A stretch of 64,000 nucleotides of DNA, from positions 37,594,518 through 37,658,517 of the forward strand of contig NC_087062.1 in NCBI RefSeq assembly GCF_963678635.1, given 5' to 3'. The notes beneath the pieces are model-generated. The model made no database searches, had not been told where the DNA came from, and saw only the letters and a list, made by a program, of their open reading frames with translations. Shown here piece after piece: positions 22,718 through 33,900 of this stretch. How positions within the stretch are numbered: the stretch's first letter is position 1; each line of letters begins with the position of its first letter. This DNA is from Symsagittifera roscoffensis. Its lineage: Eukaryota > Xenacoelomorpha > Acoela > Convolutidae. The position numbers were made by a program, and so were the translations under genes.

Positions 22718-23285
22718 CCGGAAACTCTGATATATTCACTGCCGGGAGCGGAGCTAAACCAGATGTTAACCGGTGGCAATAAAATCGGATATGCCTTGCG
22801 AGCCTGAGCTACTACTGTTTGCAGGGATGAATGATCACTTGCATGCGACAGGGTTTCTTGAGCAGCTCAAGGGTGATGAACCGGCACCGAAGAAGATCTG
22901 GGTAGCCATCCAGACATTATTTGCAGCCATGAATGAAGTACAAGAGAACGTTGCCTTACGATTTGGCTCCAAGACAAAAGTAGCGTTCACGACGTCTCCC
23001 GGGTACGCGAGCATGCCTCCCGCTTTGCAATTTGTATATGCGATCTTGATCTTGATAGCAGAAGGGAATGGGTGGCGTATTCTGATGGCAGCTCCCAATC
23101 GGGAGCTGGAACCAAAGAACTTGAGACTTCGCAGATCAGATCTGGCGGCGGCGTGGGCGGATGTAACCCACGCGTTGAGGGGCTTCTACGAGTTGGCTGA
23201 CATCCTCATTGTATTGGACGAGGTCCTCTTGCTAGAGATATCCAACTTCGCTAGGCAACTCAAGCTCAGTCCGATTATAGGGTAG
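22660..23285 (+). pseudogene. second coding block, part 3: degenerate second SGNH-like unit
   Basis: Just before the TGA at 22715 the protein reads VIVAGSDFEG, resembling a block I with S and D exchanged. After that stop and a frameshift near 22780, the frame 22773-23285 reads LLLFAGMNDHLH, a good match to the GxND block III, followed by alternating hydrophobic strands and helices. I do not find a clear DxxH block, so catalysis is doubtful. The spacing between the two motifs is about 45 residues, as in the upstream domain. This suggests an internal duplication of the SGNH fold, one copy degenerate. The alternative is an unrelated alpha/beta domain. Confidence 0.5.
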
Positions 23286-24738
23286 GATCATCCAGTGGTG
23301 ACTCACCTCACGGCAAGTCTGTGGTTTCGAAGTATGGAGTTGACCATCACAAGCTCCACCAGTAAATCTAGATGGCGGAACAACGAAAGGAAGAACGTGG
23401 CCGCAGCGGAGAAGCAGCTGGAGTCGATGGTGTATCGACTGACACAAGAGAGAGGCAGGTGGCCCTTCCTGACACCAAGGCTGGAGAACGCCACGGAGAA
23501 GACAAGAATAGGTTCCCCACCTCTGGTGAAGCAGATCTGGGATTTTCTTGAGGAAGATCCGAGGAACAGTGCCGAAAGAACAAAGGGACGACTTGAGTGA
23601 AATCTGGGGTAAAGAACTAGGCTTGGAGAGCGAAAATACAAGTGAACACGAGAGACAAAACGTGATCGGGAAAACCATGGTAGGTGCTCCAAACTTGGAA
23701 GAGATCGACGTGATACACGAGAAGATGATGGAACTTGAGCCTCTCCTAGAAGCCTCGGGAGAACGCAATCTTAGGAGCATCGACCTCACACACGGGGATT
23801 GTCCATGCCACTGTCTGGCGCAGACAGTGTGGTACCCAGACCACGCCAATCTCTGCCTGATCTGGGATGTGGAAGAAATCAGGTCGTTGTGACTACCCGA
23901 GCATCAACAAAAAGTGACCATCTTGGTGGTGAGCACAATGGTGGCTCTACGATGGATAGAAGAAAATATAGCAAAGTATCGGGAATCGAAGGCGCCAACA
24001 GCAGAGTCGATTCACGCGATAAATTACAGCAGGAGACTTGAATTGTTCGAGACCGCATGCAAGGTATTCGCCATACCAATGGAAGTCAGACACATGTCGA
24101 GCCGCTTGAGATTTTTTCCTTGGTTTCGCGCGACGTTAACGTCCTGGTTATACGTGGTGACGAAGGATCACATGAGGAAACATCAAAAGGAATATCGACA
24201 GTTCCAGGCCGAGATAGGACCAGATGCCTTCAAGAGACCTCTGCTGACCCATCGAAATGCGATCACGACGGGGTGGAAAAGAGTGGGTAGAGTATCCAGA
24301 AACAACACTAGAGCGAGGGATCACATGAGGAAACATCAAAAGGAATATCGACAGTTCCAGGCCGAGATAGGACCAGATGCCTTCAAGAGACCTCTGCTGA
24401 CCCATCGAAATGCGATCACGACGGGGTGGAAAAGAGTGGGTAGAGTATCCAGAAACAACACTAGAGCGAGGGAGTCGATACTAGAAGAGGACCTGGCGAA
24501 AAATGTGAGCCTGAGTCTTCACAATTCCTTCTGTTTGAACCGGGAATCGAAGGTGAAGAGCTTACCGAATCAAGTGAAGAGATTGCAAGAGCAAAGGGAG
24601 TGGGTGCGATCCTATGAACAGCTGAAGGCTTGGGAGGAGATTGTGATCAGCTCCGATGACGAAGAGGCACTATTGAAACAGATCACAGTGTCAAATATAT
24701 CTGGATCGGGTACCTCGAGGGCGAAGAACACGAGGTGA
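23286..24738 (+). pseudogene. second coding block, part 4: uncharacterised C-terminal region
   Basis: Continues the frame after a TAG (23283-23285), shifts near 23545, passes a TGA at 23890-23892 and ends at 24736-24738. Contents are helical and charged with no domain I recognise. A 153-bp in-frame tandem duplication (24166-24318 and 24319-24471, identical as far as I can see) doubles 51 residues rich in K, R, H and Q. The C-terminal 90 residues are charged and helical. Taken with parts 1-3 the block would encode roughly 1,500 residues, now broken by four stops and about four frameshifts. Confidence 0.55.
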
Positions 24739-25173
24739 GCCGGTGGCTCAAAAGGAAATTCTAGAGTCTTGAGTCTTGAGAGGGAGGGGGCTCGAGGGTG
24801 AATTCGGATGAAATCAGGTTCACCAAAAAGAAATTTTAACAAATGAGATATTGTTATTAATATGCTATATCTATTATATAAATCAAAATGCTGCATGACA
24901 ATTTCCTGATTGAATAGGACAAAAGAAATTTTAAATTACCAGCTTAAAAAGCGAGAATTCATAGGTGCAGGTGTGTGCAGATTTTGATTGCTGTTTAGCG
25001 ATAGTGTGAAAATTTTATATGGTTGTGAATTTTGGAAGCTAGATAAACATAAGTCTGCTGCAAACTTCTGTAAATGACCACTGGCACTGTATCTTGAGTG
25101 ACACTCGGGTTTCTGGGGATTCACTGACAGAGACAGCACGCGATAAGGACATCGATCTTGAGTCCGGGGAGTA
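24739..25173 (+). other. 3' non-coding region of the 18.6 kb element
   Basis: No gene. A purine-rich stretch just before the 3' LTR (agtccggggagta, ending 25173) is in the expected place for the polypurine tract, and a stronger purine run is at 24779-24790. Otherwise AT-rich. Confidence 0.5.
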
Positions 25174-26070
25174 TGTGCCAGTCGGTCATATCTGGAAGTT
25201 TGACCTTAAAGGAATGCGAAAATATGTGATTTTGGAGTAAAGTTTTAATTTTCAAAATTTCGAATGGAGCCTGTCATGCTCAGTTTTCTCGCACCAACTG
25301 AAAAAGACAAAGTGAAAAATCAGAACGACCGAATTTGCAATTGCGGGAAAATACTTAAGAAAACAGCAGGAAATTGCTATTCGCAATTTCCAGATACAAA
25401 ATAATACACGAGTAGAGCCGTCTTGTCCTGAAATAGGAAGAGAGATAATCACGAGAAGAGAGAATAACCATTCGAACCGAACCAGAGTGAACCTTCAACG
25501 GAAAGGTGGACAGCTTGAGTGTCCCAATGGTTCAGACAAAAACTCCAATTCTAGAGTCAAAACTTATTTCTGTTATCAAAACTGATTAGTATTGAACTTA
25601 TCTAGTTATCTTATTTAATTCTCGAGTTGCTTATCAATTTAATTACTCCCTGTGCTTGAGTGCATCAACATGTGAGTGCCTAATTTAATTTTCTCGAGTG
25701 TGTTTTATGATTGTTATGTTGAGATAAGGCGAGTTTTAGGTTGATCCATCTGAAATGGATCAAAGTTCCACTGTCCAATAAAAAGTAACTTAACGGATTG
25801 TTCCGACCCTGTTTTTAACGGCGTTCGTGTATTTTGGGTATTTCGAGTCCTAAGTATGGGGACGTCCTTATTTTCTAGAGTGGGGGGAAATTTTGGTAGT
25901 AGCCTTTAAGCTGTAACGGGTTCTAGTCTCATGTCGCAAGCGAACCGAATTGGCTCCGACCGTTCTTGAGGTGGGAAAACACAAGAGATAGTTTCCCTTA
26001 CTCTTGAGCCAGTGGTTATAGGGCCTATTTTTCTTAAGCCTCATATGTGACCGAAGTAGGCGACTGTTAC
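25174..26070 (+). repeat. 3' LTR of the 18.6 kb element
   Basis: Full-length match to 7499-8393. It has AATAAA at 25777-25782 and ends TTAC(A). AGTA of the target duplication follows (26071-26074, the A shared). Confidence 0.9.
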
Positions 26071-26760
26071 AGTAGTTCGCGTTTTTTCTTTAACAAGTTT
26101 CGTTCCCTTTCTTGGTACTCTTTTTTTTCAGAATTTTGATAGAAAAATTGAATATTTGTTTCCCTTGATGTTTGGTTCGTAATTTTCCAACATGGTTGCA
26201 CGCGCAAATAATCTAGCTGCCGTAATAACATTTCTAAACTTCAAAATTTGTCTGGGTCTTTTATTAGTTGCGTTAAATTTTCCGAGTCTGCGGAAAGAGG
26301 AAATTTCCTCGTTATTTGCACCTAGAAATTTCATTGTATCGCTTATCATTTTTTCATCGTGCTCAAAAATATTCAATTTATCAATTTTGCTGTCAGTACC
26401 CATGCTAATTTCCGCCATACCACTAAGTCGCAATTCTTGAGATATATCGGAACTAGATTTAACGACACTAGAATACTTAGCTTCCAGTTGGGGAGGAGAA
26501 GGATTGCACGTAGGCCGAGATTTTCAGCTCGCCCACATCAACAGTAGATTTTGGACGAATATCAGCACTTAGGCACCCATTGCACAGAAACTTTACATTT
26601 GCGGTCCTCTCCAGAAATTTGAAGATATCATGAGAGTAACCCACACACGAGCTATGCACTTTTCGCAGCCCTCGCACATCAGCCAGTTCTCACCCACTGA
26701 CTCGGAACACATGGGTCAACACTCTTGACTATTAGAGGTCAATCTTGACCTCGTCGTAGC
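26071..26760 (-). mobile_element. LINE ORF1 part (5' half of the copy at 5480-7498), with PHD finger
   Basis: On the minus strand from about 26730 the reading shows a zinc-finger arrangement of PHD type: CPMC, then WLMCEGCEK, HSSCVG and FLCNGC, with a frameshift in the middle near 26670. A charged helical region follows with FRRLGKFN near 26290, as in ORF1/RNA-binding proteins of CR1-like elements. A frameshift in an A-run near 26125 precedes a lysine/arginine-rich tail that reaches the LTR at 26071. After the LTR element is removed, the tail continues in frame at 7498 and ends at a TAA near 7420. Function: RNA-binding and nucleic-acid chaperone part of LINE particles, by family. Confidence 0.75.
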
Positions 26761-26814
26761 ACCAGACATTTAATATGAAAAAGACTATTTAATAAGTCTT
26801 TTTCGAATGTTAAG

Positions 26815-26949
26815 ATGTAACACGTCGCAAGTGAACCGAATTGGCTCCGACCGTATGAGGTAGAAAAACAAGAGATAGTGTCCCTGACTATTGAGCCAAT
26901 GGTTATAGGGCCTTATTCTCTTAGCCTCATAAGTAGGCGACTGTTACAC
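26815..26949 (+). repeat. fragment of a related LTR (3' end portion)
   Basis: Matches the last ~140 bases of the LTRs at 7499/25174: 'aaccgaattggctccgacc', the 'agagatagt' block and the terminal 'ggcgactgttaca', with small deletions. It lies 745 bases after the 3' LTR end and is more diverged than the two LTRs are from each other. It is therefore an older insertion or a recombination remnant. Confidence 0.75.
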
Positions 26950-27948
26950 TTCAGTCTGAAGAGAAGGGGTGGAGGCTGGCATAGATTTCAAGATCTCGAA
27001 AAATTGTTCAGCTATTCCTTGCAACAGCTCGCCCAGATGATCCCTCTGCGCATGGATAATTCCAGTGTCAAGGCATCTGTTTAATAGAATTTCAATTTTG
27101 GTGACTTGTCGACAAACTTGGACATCTCGAAAGGGTACCATATACATGAGCTGTGATTTCACTTCTCACAACCCCCCAGACGTTTTAGAGCTCTCAATAC
27201 AACTCTTTTGGTTTTTAGAAAAAGTAATTAATAAAAGGCCCTCCGTTTAGTTACGGTCGTGCACAAGCTGGATAGGGCAGGGCCCATACCAGCATTATAT
27301 AAATACATCCGAAAACAATATTGCAGGAATTAAGTCAAGTCAGCATTTAATGCATTTTCATTAAAGGTAATTACTTCAACCTTCCCGCCTCTATAAGAGC
27401 ACTAATTGAATTGTCTATGAATTGAGGCCTTGTCTATGAATTGATTTTTAGAGGCCTTACTTGACCTTCGACGATCAAGCATTTTATATGAAGAAGGTTA
27501 TCCACTAAGTTGATGATTGTTATGCAATTCAATGAATGTTGTGACCCCAATTTAGATGTAATTCAATTTAAGATAAATTTTTGAAATTTTTTTCCGAGTC
27601 GTTAAACCTAAGTCAAGTTTCCTGTGCGTTCAGTTGTTTCATATGAAGCATTTCATATTAAGAAGGTCGTTAAACCTAAGTCAAGTTTCCTGTGCGTTCA
27701 GTTGTTTCATATCAAGCATTTCATATGAAGAAGGATATTCACTAAGTTGATGATTGTTATGAAATTCAATGAATGTTATGACCGCAATTTAGATTTAATT
27801 CAATTTACGATAAATTTTTGAAATTTTTTTGTCGAGTCGTTAAACTTAAGTCAAGTTTAGTTTCCTGTGCGTTCAGTTGTTTTTGACTATCAATTGGGTT
27901 TAAGTTCTTAATATAAGTTTTTGCAAAAACTCATTTTTCGAGGTTCGA
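26950..27948. other. upstream region of pinin with tandem duplications
   Basis: No gene. From about 27485 to 27900 the sequence is a tandem duplication with an offset of about 237 bases (compare 27491 with 27728). A shorter ~68-base unit (compare 27598 and 27666) is nested in it, containing 'gtcgttaaacctaagtcaag'. The duplicated block ends about 50 bases before the pinin ATG, so it is likely promoter or 5'UTR. Confidence 0.6.
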
Positions 27949-30900
27949 ATGTGGGCACGCCAAGTTATAGAAGACAGGTTGCAAAAAGCTCGTGATAATC
28001 TGGATGTTCTGGATAAAAATTTGAAGCGATTCAGTGGAAGAACAGCTTCTGAAAGGTAATTGAAAAGGTTGAATAGTTTAATTGTGGATTTTTTTATGTG
28101 TCTTTTTTTGAGATAAACTGGTCTGAATTTTTTCGTTTCTCGGACTAAATTACTCGATATTTGATAAAAGGCTGACTTCCCAGTTGTAACGTTAATTTAA
28201 ACATATTTCGCTTTTAAACATATTTCGCTAATTTAAACCTTTTTCTGACATTTTCGTTCTAAATCATTATCCGTTTCTAGAAAAAAAGCATCAAAAGTAG
28301 ATTTAAAGTTGCAAACATAAATTTCGTTATAATTTTTTTTGTCATTTTAAATTTTTTATTCAGTTTGGTAGAAGCATTCTGTGCTACTCTTGCACATCAA
28401 TGGTCTATCCTTGTGTAATTATATATATATTTTTTTCAGTCCTAATTCAGCTGTAGCTAAACGCCGAGTTGGAACGCTTTCTAGTGCTGGGACATCGGTT
28501 AAATCCAGGTAAGTTGGCAGTCATTTTTTCATCACTGAAACCTTCGTTTTGCCTCTAAATTTAATCGACTGAGTTGGTTCTAAAAGACCTAGATACTTTT
28601 TTGATTTCTGTTTTTGTCTCTAGATTACACGGAGGCTTGCAACCGACCCAAAAATCCAGTGAAACTGAAAGGTATGCATATTTTTATACGATCATTAAAG
28701 GTTCGATATCATAGTTTTGTTCATATCAGTTTTCTAATACATAGCTATTGATTCAATTTTGTTTGACAAATTCATTAAAAAATTGCGTCATAGGCCGCAA
28801 TTGGAAGATACTAAAGATGAGTATGCAAGTGAAGAAGATGGGGAAACGAACGGAACTGCGCCCTCTGTTGTGAGTAATGTTGGTCATTCCTAAAACAAAA
28901 CTGAAACTGAATTATCTTAATCAAATTGATAGTTTGAATGAAAACAACTCTTAAAATGAGATCAAAGTTACTATTGCATTCTTTGTCAATTTTTATTTAG
29001 AAATCTAATGTCATGCTCGCTTCAAAGCCAGCGCTAGGTTTGGCTGCCTCCAAATCAGTGCCCGAGATATCAATGAAGGAGACTACGCAAAGGTACTTTC
29101 GTGGACCTTTAAATCATATCAGTTAAAAATTCAGCCAATTAGATTTCTGGTTTACTTTTTTGTTTCAGGGGCAAACGATTTTTCGGCATCTTGAACCAGC
29201 ATCTTAATTCGTTCAAAGAAAAGGAAAACGAAAAAAAGGTATATTTTGATTTCTTATTAACCTAAAACCTTATAATCTATCGGCAGAAAATTTTTCGGAC
29301 TTACAAATCATTGAAGTGAAGGGAAGGAACTATAGCGTAGGGCGTGCTTGTTGTCTTTCTGATTTCGACCACCTCAAAGAGAGCTCATAGGAGGCCAAGT
29401 GTAATAGGTCTTCACAGCTTTTTCAGACGTGATTTGGAATAAAAAAGTTGGGTCAGTGTCGAGAAAAGTATATATATTTAAGATTCGTTAAGTTCATTGA
29501 GAAAATTAGCGCACAGCTGTTGGCTAAATACTTGCTGTTTTATAGCCAAAGCTGGACAAAAGAGCTGAGATTGAAAAGAAAGTAGAGCGAGCTGAGAAAA
29601 TGGAGAAAGCCGAGGCCGCAGTTGAGCGTCGCGAGATGTTCAGAGAGAGAATTTTACGCGAAGAAGAAATCGCTCAACTAAATGCCAAAATGGAACGTGC
29701 TCAATTGGTAGAAACAATTTTTTTTGTTTTTCCAATTTACCAAAAAAAAAACAAGTTGAATTGTGCTCTAATTGAATACATTTTAGCTTGAAGACTGGGA
29801 ATCAGCTATGCAAAAAACAAAGGGAAACATTATGACCAATTCCAGGCCGCCGATATTTTACCGGCCGACGGCTTTTAATAGAAAATTAACAGAGATGCAG
29901 AAAAGAACGGAGCGATACATCGATGGTATGTTAGAGTTGTGCTCTTTTTTCCGTTGAAAACTTTGTCCTCAGATTTTAGCACGTGATATGTTTGTTGCAT
30001 GCTGACAGGCTCAATTTCACGAAAATTAAAATTTAATTATCTCGCAAGCAGAGCATAGTGTTACACTGCGAATCTACTTTTTTTCTAACCCAATTCGAAA
30101 TTATTAGTGCTACTGTTGGTAACCTGCAGTTTTGCAACAGGCAGCCTTGGCAATTTAATAGCATTTTTTCCCAATGAATTAAGACTGATGCTTTTTCAAT
30201 TCATCATTTGAGCCGAAATAGCGATATGCTTCAAAACTGTATAAAAACAAGGATAGTCGGTTACTGCAAATAGCACAGAATGTTCCGACCATATTCTTAA
30301 CAAAAATACACTATTTTTTTTTTCAAATTAGTGCCGTTTTTTCTGTGTGGTGTAATAAAAAGATCTAGACGAAAAAATATAAATTAGGCATATTTGACAG
30401 TCACAATTGAATAGGCTCATTACAAAACAGTTTTTGTAGAAAAAACCTTAAAAAACGAAACAGAAATAGTAAAACAATTGTTCTAAATTTTTTGCAGAAT
30501 TTTTTCGAATTCCCATAAACCCCAAAAATTAACTTTGCTCGAGTGAAACTAAGTTTTCACGGCTTAAATTTAGCTTAAATGACCTTATTAGCTGGAAGTT
30601 AGACCAAACTTCAAAAATTTCAAACCGTTTTTTTTTCGGCACTGGAAAAATATTTTGGGAATTTTTTAATGTGGTTCGAATCACGACTGAAAGGGCTTGA
30701 TTATGATACATCACTTAACCCAGTCCGATGATTGTTTGTGGTACCTGATTTTTCGTGGAAAAAAAACAGAAAAAAATAAAAATACAACCGAATACAAAGT
30801 TCTTCCACATTTTCAATGGTCGGAACAATTGCCCTTGCGTCAGCAAGGGTGATGTAACCGGGTATATCAGATAGCTTTGAGGCAAGGTTCTTGTCATTTT

Positions 30901-33900
30901 CTTTTAAAAATATTCTTTGAAAATAATGAATGTCTTTTTATGCGCTGAGAAAGTTCCAACTTTGAAGTTATTACATAATCTGAACTATTCAATTTTAAAT
31001 ATAGAAATTTCCACATTGATAACGCCAACGACATTACAGGGTACTAGACTTTTCTTCTGTAAATAGCTTTGTGCACTGAAAAAGTCAATTTAGTAGAAAT
31101 TTTGTTTTTCGTTTCAGGAACTGATTATTGTTGCAAATTTGTATGTATATCTTGTTTTCGTCGGTTAGTTTTCAGTTTTTTAAAAAACTTTTTTAGTTTT
31201 TTAATAATCTGGCGCGGTCTTAGCGGCCTACTTTCGTAAATTTGTGAGGTTTTCTGGTTTTGATTTTTTTAAAGACAGTTGCATCTTATGTTCTATCAGT
31301 TTAGCTTACTGATATTCCTTAGTTTCGAGGGCAAAATATTTGTTTTTGTGTTCAAGTGCGGATGGGTCCTAAAAACTTTTCAAACTTTTTAGCTCAAAGT
31401 TTGTCACCGTAGTTGCCTCTCGGTTATTGATTTCTAATGCTTTTTAAGACAAGATAAAAACAAGAAAATTTTGTAAATTAATTTTTTTCCTCGTTTTTAA
31501 ATTAATTTTTATAATTTATTTTAAAAAAATTCGGTCGCTTTTATTATTGAACCCTAACAAAGTAGATCTCCTTCACCTATAAGTAGAGGTATTGTATTTG
31601 CCTATGCACGGTAAGGTCTGGCGTTTGAGTCCCGGGCGGACCTTGTTTTTTCAGTATGAATGGAATTGAAAATTTTTTGCTTTTCGGCCTAATGTTTTTC
31701 TGTTATATTCTGTCGTCTTAGTTGTCCTATCACGAATTTTTTTGCTCTGTTTGAATTAAGCAGTTTACATTTCAGTTGCAAGTATTGTTGATCTACTTCT
31801 GTGATTCAGTTTGCCATATCTGACAATCTATATCTCACTTTTTATGTTTTTCTTTGTCTTAAAAGCTTTATTCGGCCTACATGGTGTCAATTTATGTTTT
31901 ATTGGCATATTCTACATATTTTGTGTCTTTAGAGGGCGAAAATTGATTAAAAGTAGATGAACGTAGTAAAGAATCTTTTGTAGGTCTTGGTGATTTCGTA
32001 GGGTCGTGATGCTCTAAAAATTGCAGAAGCGCGTTCATAAACTTTTATGCATTTATGGCTGCACTTATATATGTTTTTTTTTTCTACTTCAGTTCAAATT
32101 CATCTGCTAAAATTGCATTTTTCAATTACGAAAGCGGTAATGGCACGTGACCGACTTCTAATTTCGAGAATGTGGTTTTTTACATTTCCCAGCGGAATAA
32201 AAACGTTACTTATTGGTCCAGTGTTCTCCAATTGAGCTAGTTTCATCAAAAAGTTTACTGTTCTTTAAGTTCAAAGAGCTTTAATGCCATCTCTTTTTTT
32301 CTTTGAAATTCGAAATTTGCCTTTTTTTTCTTCAAAAAATTAGTCAATATTTTTTGTTTCTCTGCGTTCATTGACTCTTTTGCAAATGTCTGATGTCTGT
32401 TGACTATGTTTTTTATTTCAAAAATAAATTTAGGTGAGAAGTTAACAGTTTTTTCTGCTTAATCGCTCAAAAATGTTTGTCTTGACAACAATTTCTTGTG
32501 GCGTTTTTTAGTTATTGGCTCAATGAGCGTCTACCCATGTTTTGTCGGCTAGTGGCCGCTCAATGAATACTAAACGCTTATTTAAATCTGGTAGTTGTGT
32601 TTTTCCACCATATTTCTGAAGCTGAGTTTTTCGTTTATTAATTTCAGTTTTTTAAGCTGTTTTTTTTTCGAATTAATTGTTTCCGTTTCATTTTCTGTTT
32701 AAGAGTTGATGAGATTAATGAAGACTCCATATAGGTCGTGATGTTTTTTTTAACTTGTTTTTTTGTAAGGTAAGTTCTTGAAAGTTTGTTGACGCTCATA
32801 GTTGGTATTTTGCCATTTGACTTCTCATTTTTAACTCTGTTCATTTCCTTATTTAAAAAGAGGCAAATTGTGCTTATCGTATAAACTTTACATTGAACAC
32901 ATTCTCGCACAATTGTAATTAAAGTGCGAGCGTTTTGAATTTGGTCACCGTAGTTTTGTGTTGTTCATTAATAGTGTGATTGTAAATGATACTTCGTTCA
33001 TAATTTGTGCGATTCATTTAATTGACAAATGTCGAAAAAACTAGTGATATATAAAAAGCTCTGCTTCAGTTCTTTTTACAAGCTTTTAAGATTTTGGCAT
33101 GCGAGAGGCTGTTATGACTAAGTTGTTTCCCATTTGCAGGCCTTATATGGGAGAGAGAAGAAGAGATGAAGCAAGAGCTTCATATTCTGCCGGGAGATGA
33201 CTTGAAGCTGAATGGATCCGCAAAAGAGGCTGCAGCTGCATCTAGAGGTGCCTCTACTGCGGAAGGATCTTCAGACAGCAAAAAAGAGTCTAAGGTATCT
33301 TCAACAGGTAAGGTAAAAAGCAATAGCGACTTATCGGAAAAAAACACACCCGCATCACCTCATGTCTCTTCGGAGGCGACGCAGGTGTACCCAAAGTCAG
33401 AATCAGAGCCGGGGAGTAAAGGACCTCTGTCTAACGATATCGGAAATAAAGAGCCGGAAAAAAGCCTAGCTGAAGAGCTTGGTGCGCCAGGCGAGGATAT
33501 TGAGAACCTCCTTGTAGAACCGGCAAGTTCGGATGTCCAGAAAAAAGATGTAGCAGCCACACCTGTTATTGCATCAGCGGTTGTGACTCAAGCTGAGTCA
33601 AATATTTCAGTTAAAAAGGCTGAAGAAGACGAGAAATCGAACGAAACAATGTCACCTAGTAAAAAGCAACGCAATTACAGGCAACGTAGCAAATCTCAAT
33701 CAGCAGACAAAAGTAAAAAGAAGCGAGAAGACTCCAGTTCGAATAAGAACGAAATTTCCAAGCAAGAGTCGAAAAGTGAATTGAAAAAGGAATCGACGAA
33801 AAAAGAATTGAAGACCTCTGCTGAAAAACGTAAATCTGAAAAGAAGTCACCAGACAAGCATTCGCGTAGTGATCGAAAGAAGCGAAGTGATACACCAGAG

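Larger units (their letters stand above)
7499..26070 (+). mobile_element. giant Ty3/Gypsy-like LTR retrotransposon (18.6 kb) with macro-domain and SGNH-like cargo
   Basis: Two direct LTRs (7499-8393 and 25174-26070/71) enclose gag with two CCHC knuckles, a retropepsin, RT-RNase H and a DDE integrase in Ty3/Gypsy order. A macro domain at the integrase C-terminus and a second coding block (20182-24738) follow. The insertion sits inside a LINE. Flanks read ...AGTA before the 5' LTR and AGTA after the 3' LTR, giving a 3-4 bp target duplication (the last A is ambiguous). Removing the element rejoins the LINE ORF1 frame exactly. Coding regions carry about nine in-frame stops and several frameshifts, so this copy is not autonomous. 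At 18.6 kb it is far larger than the usual 5-8 kb. Confidence 0.9.
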
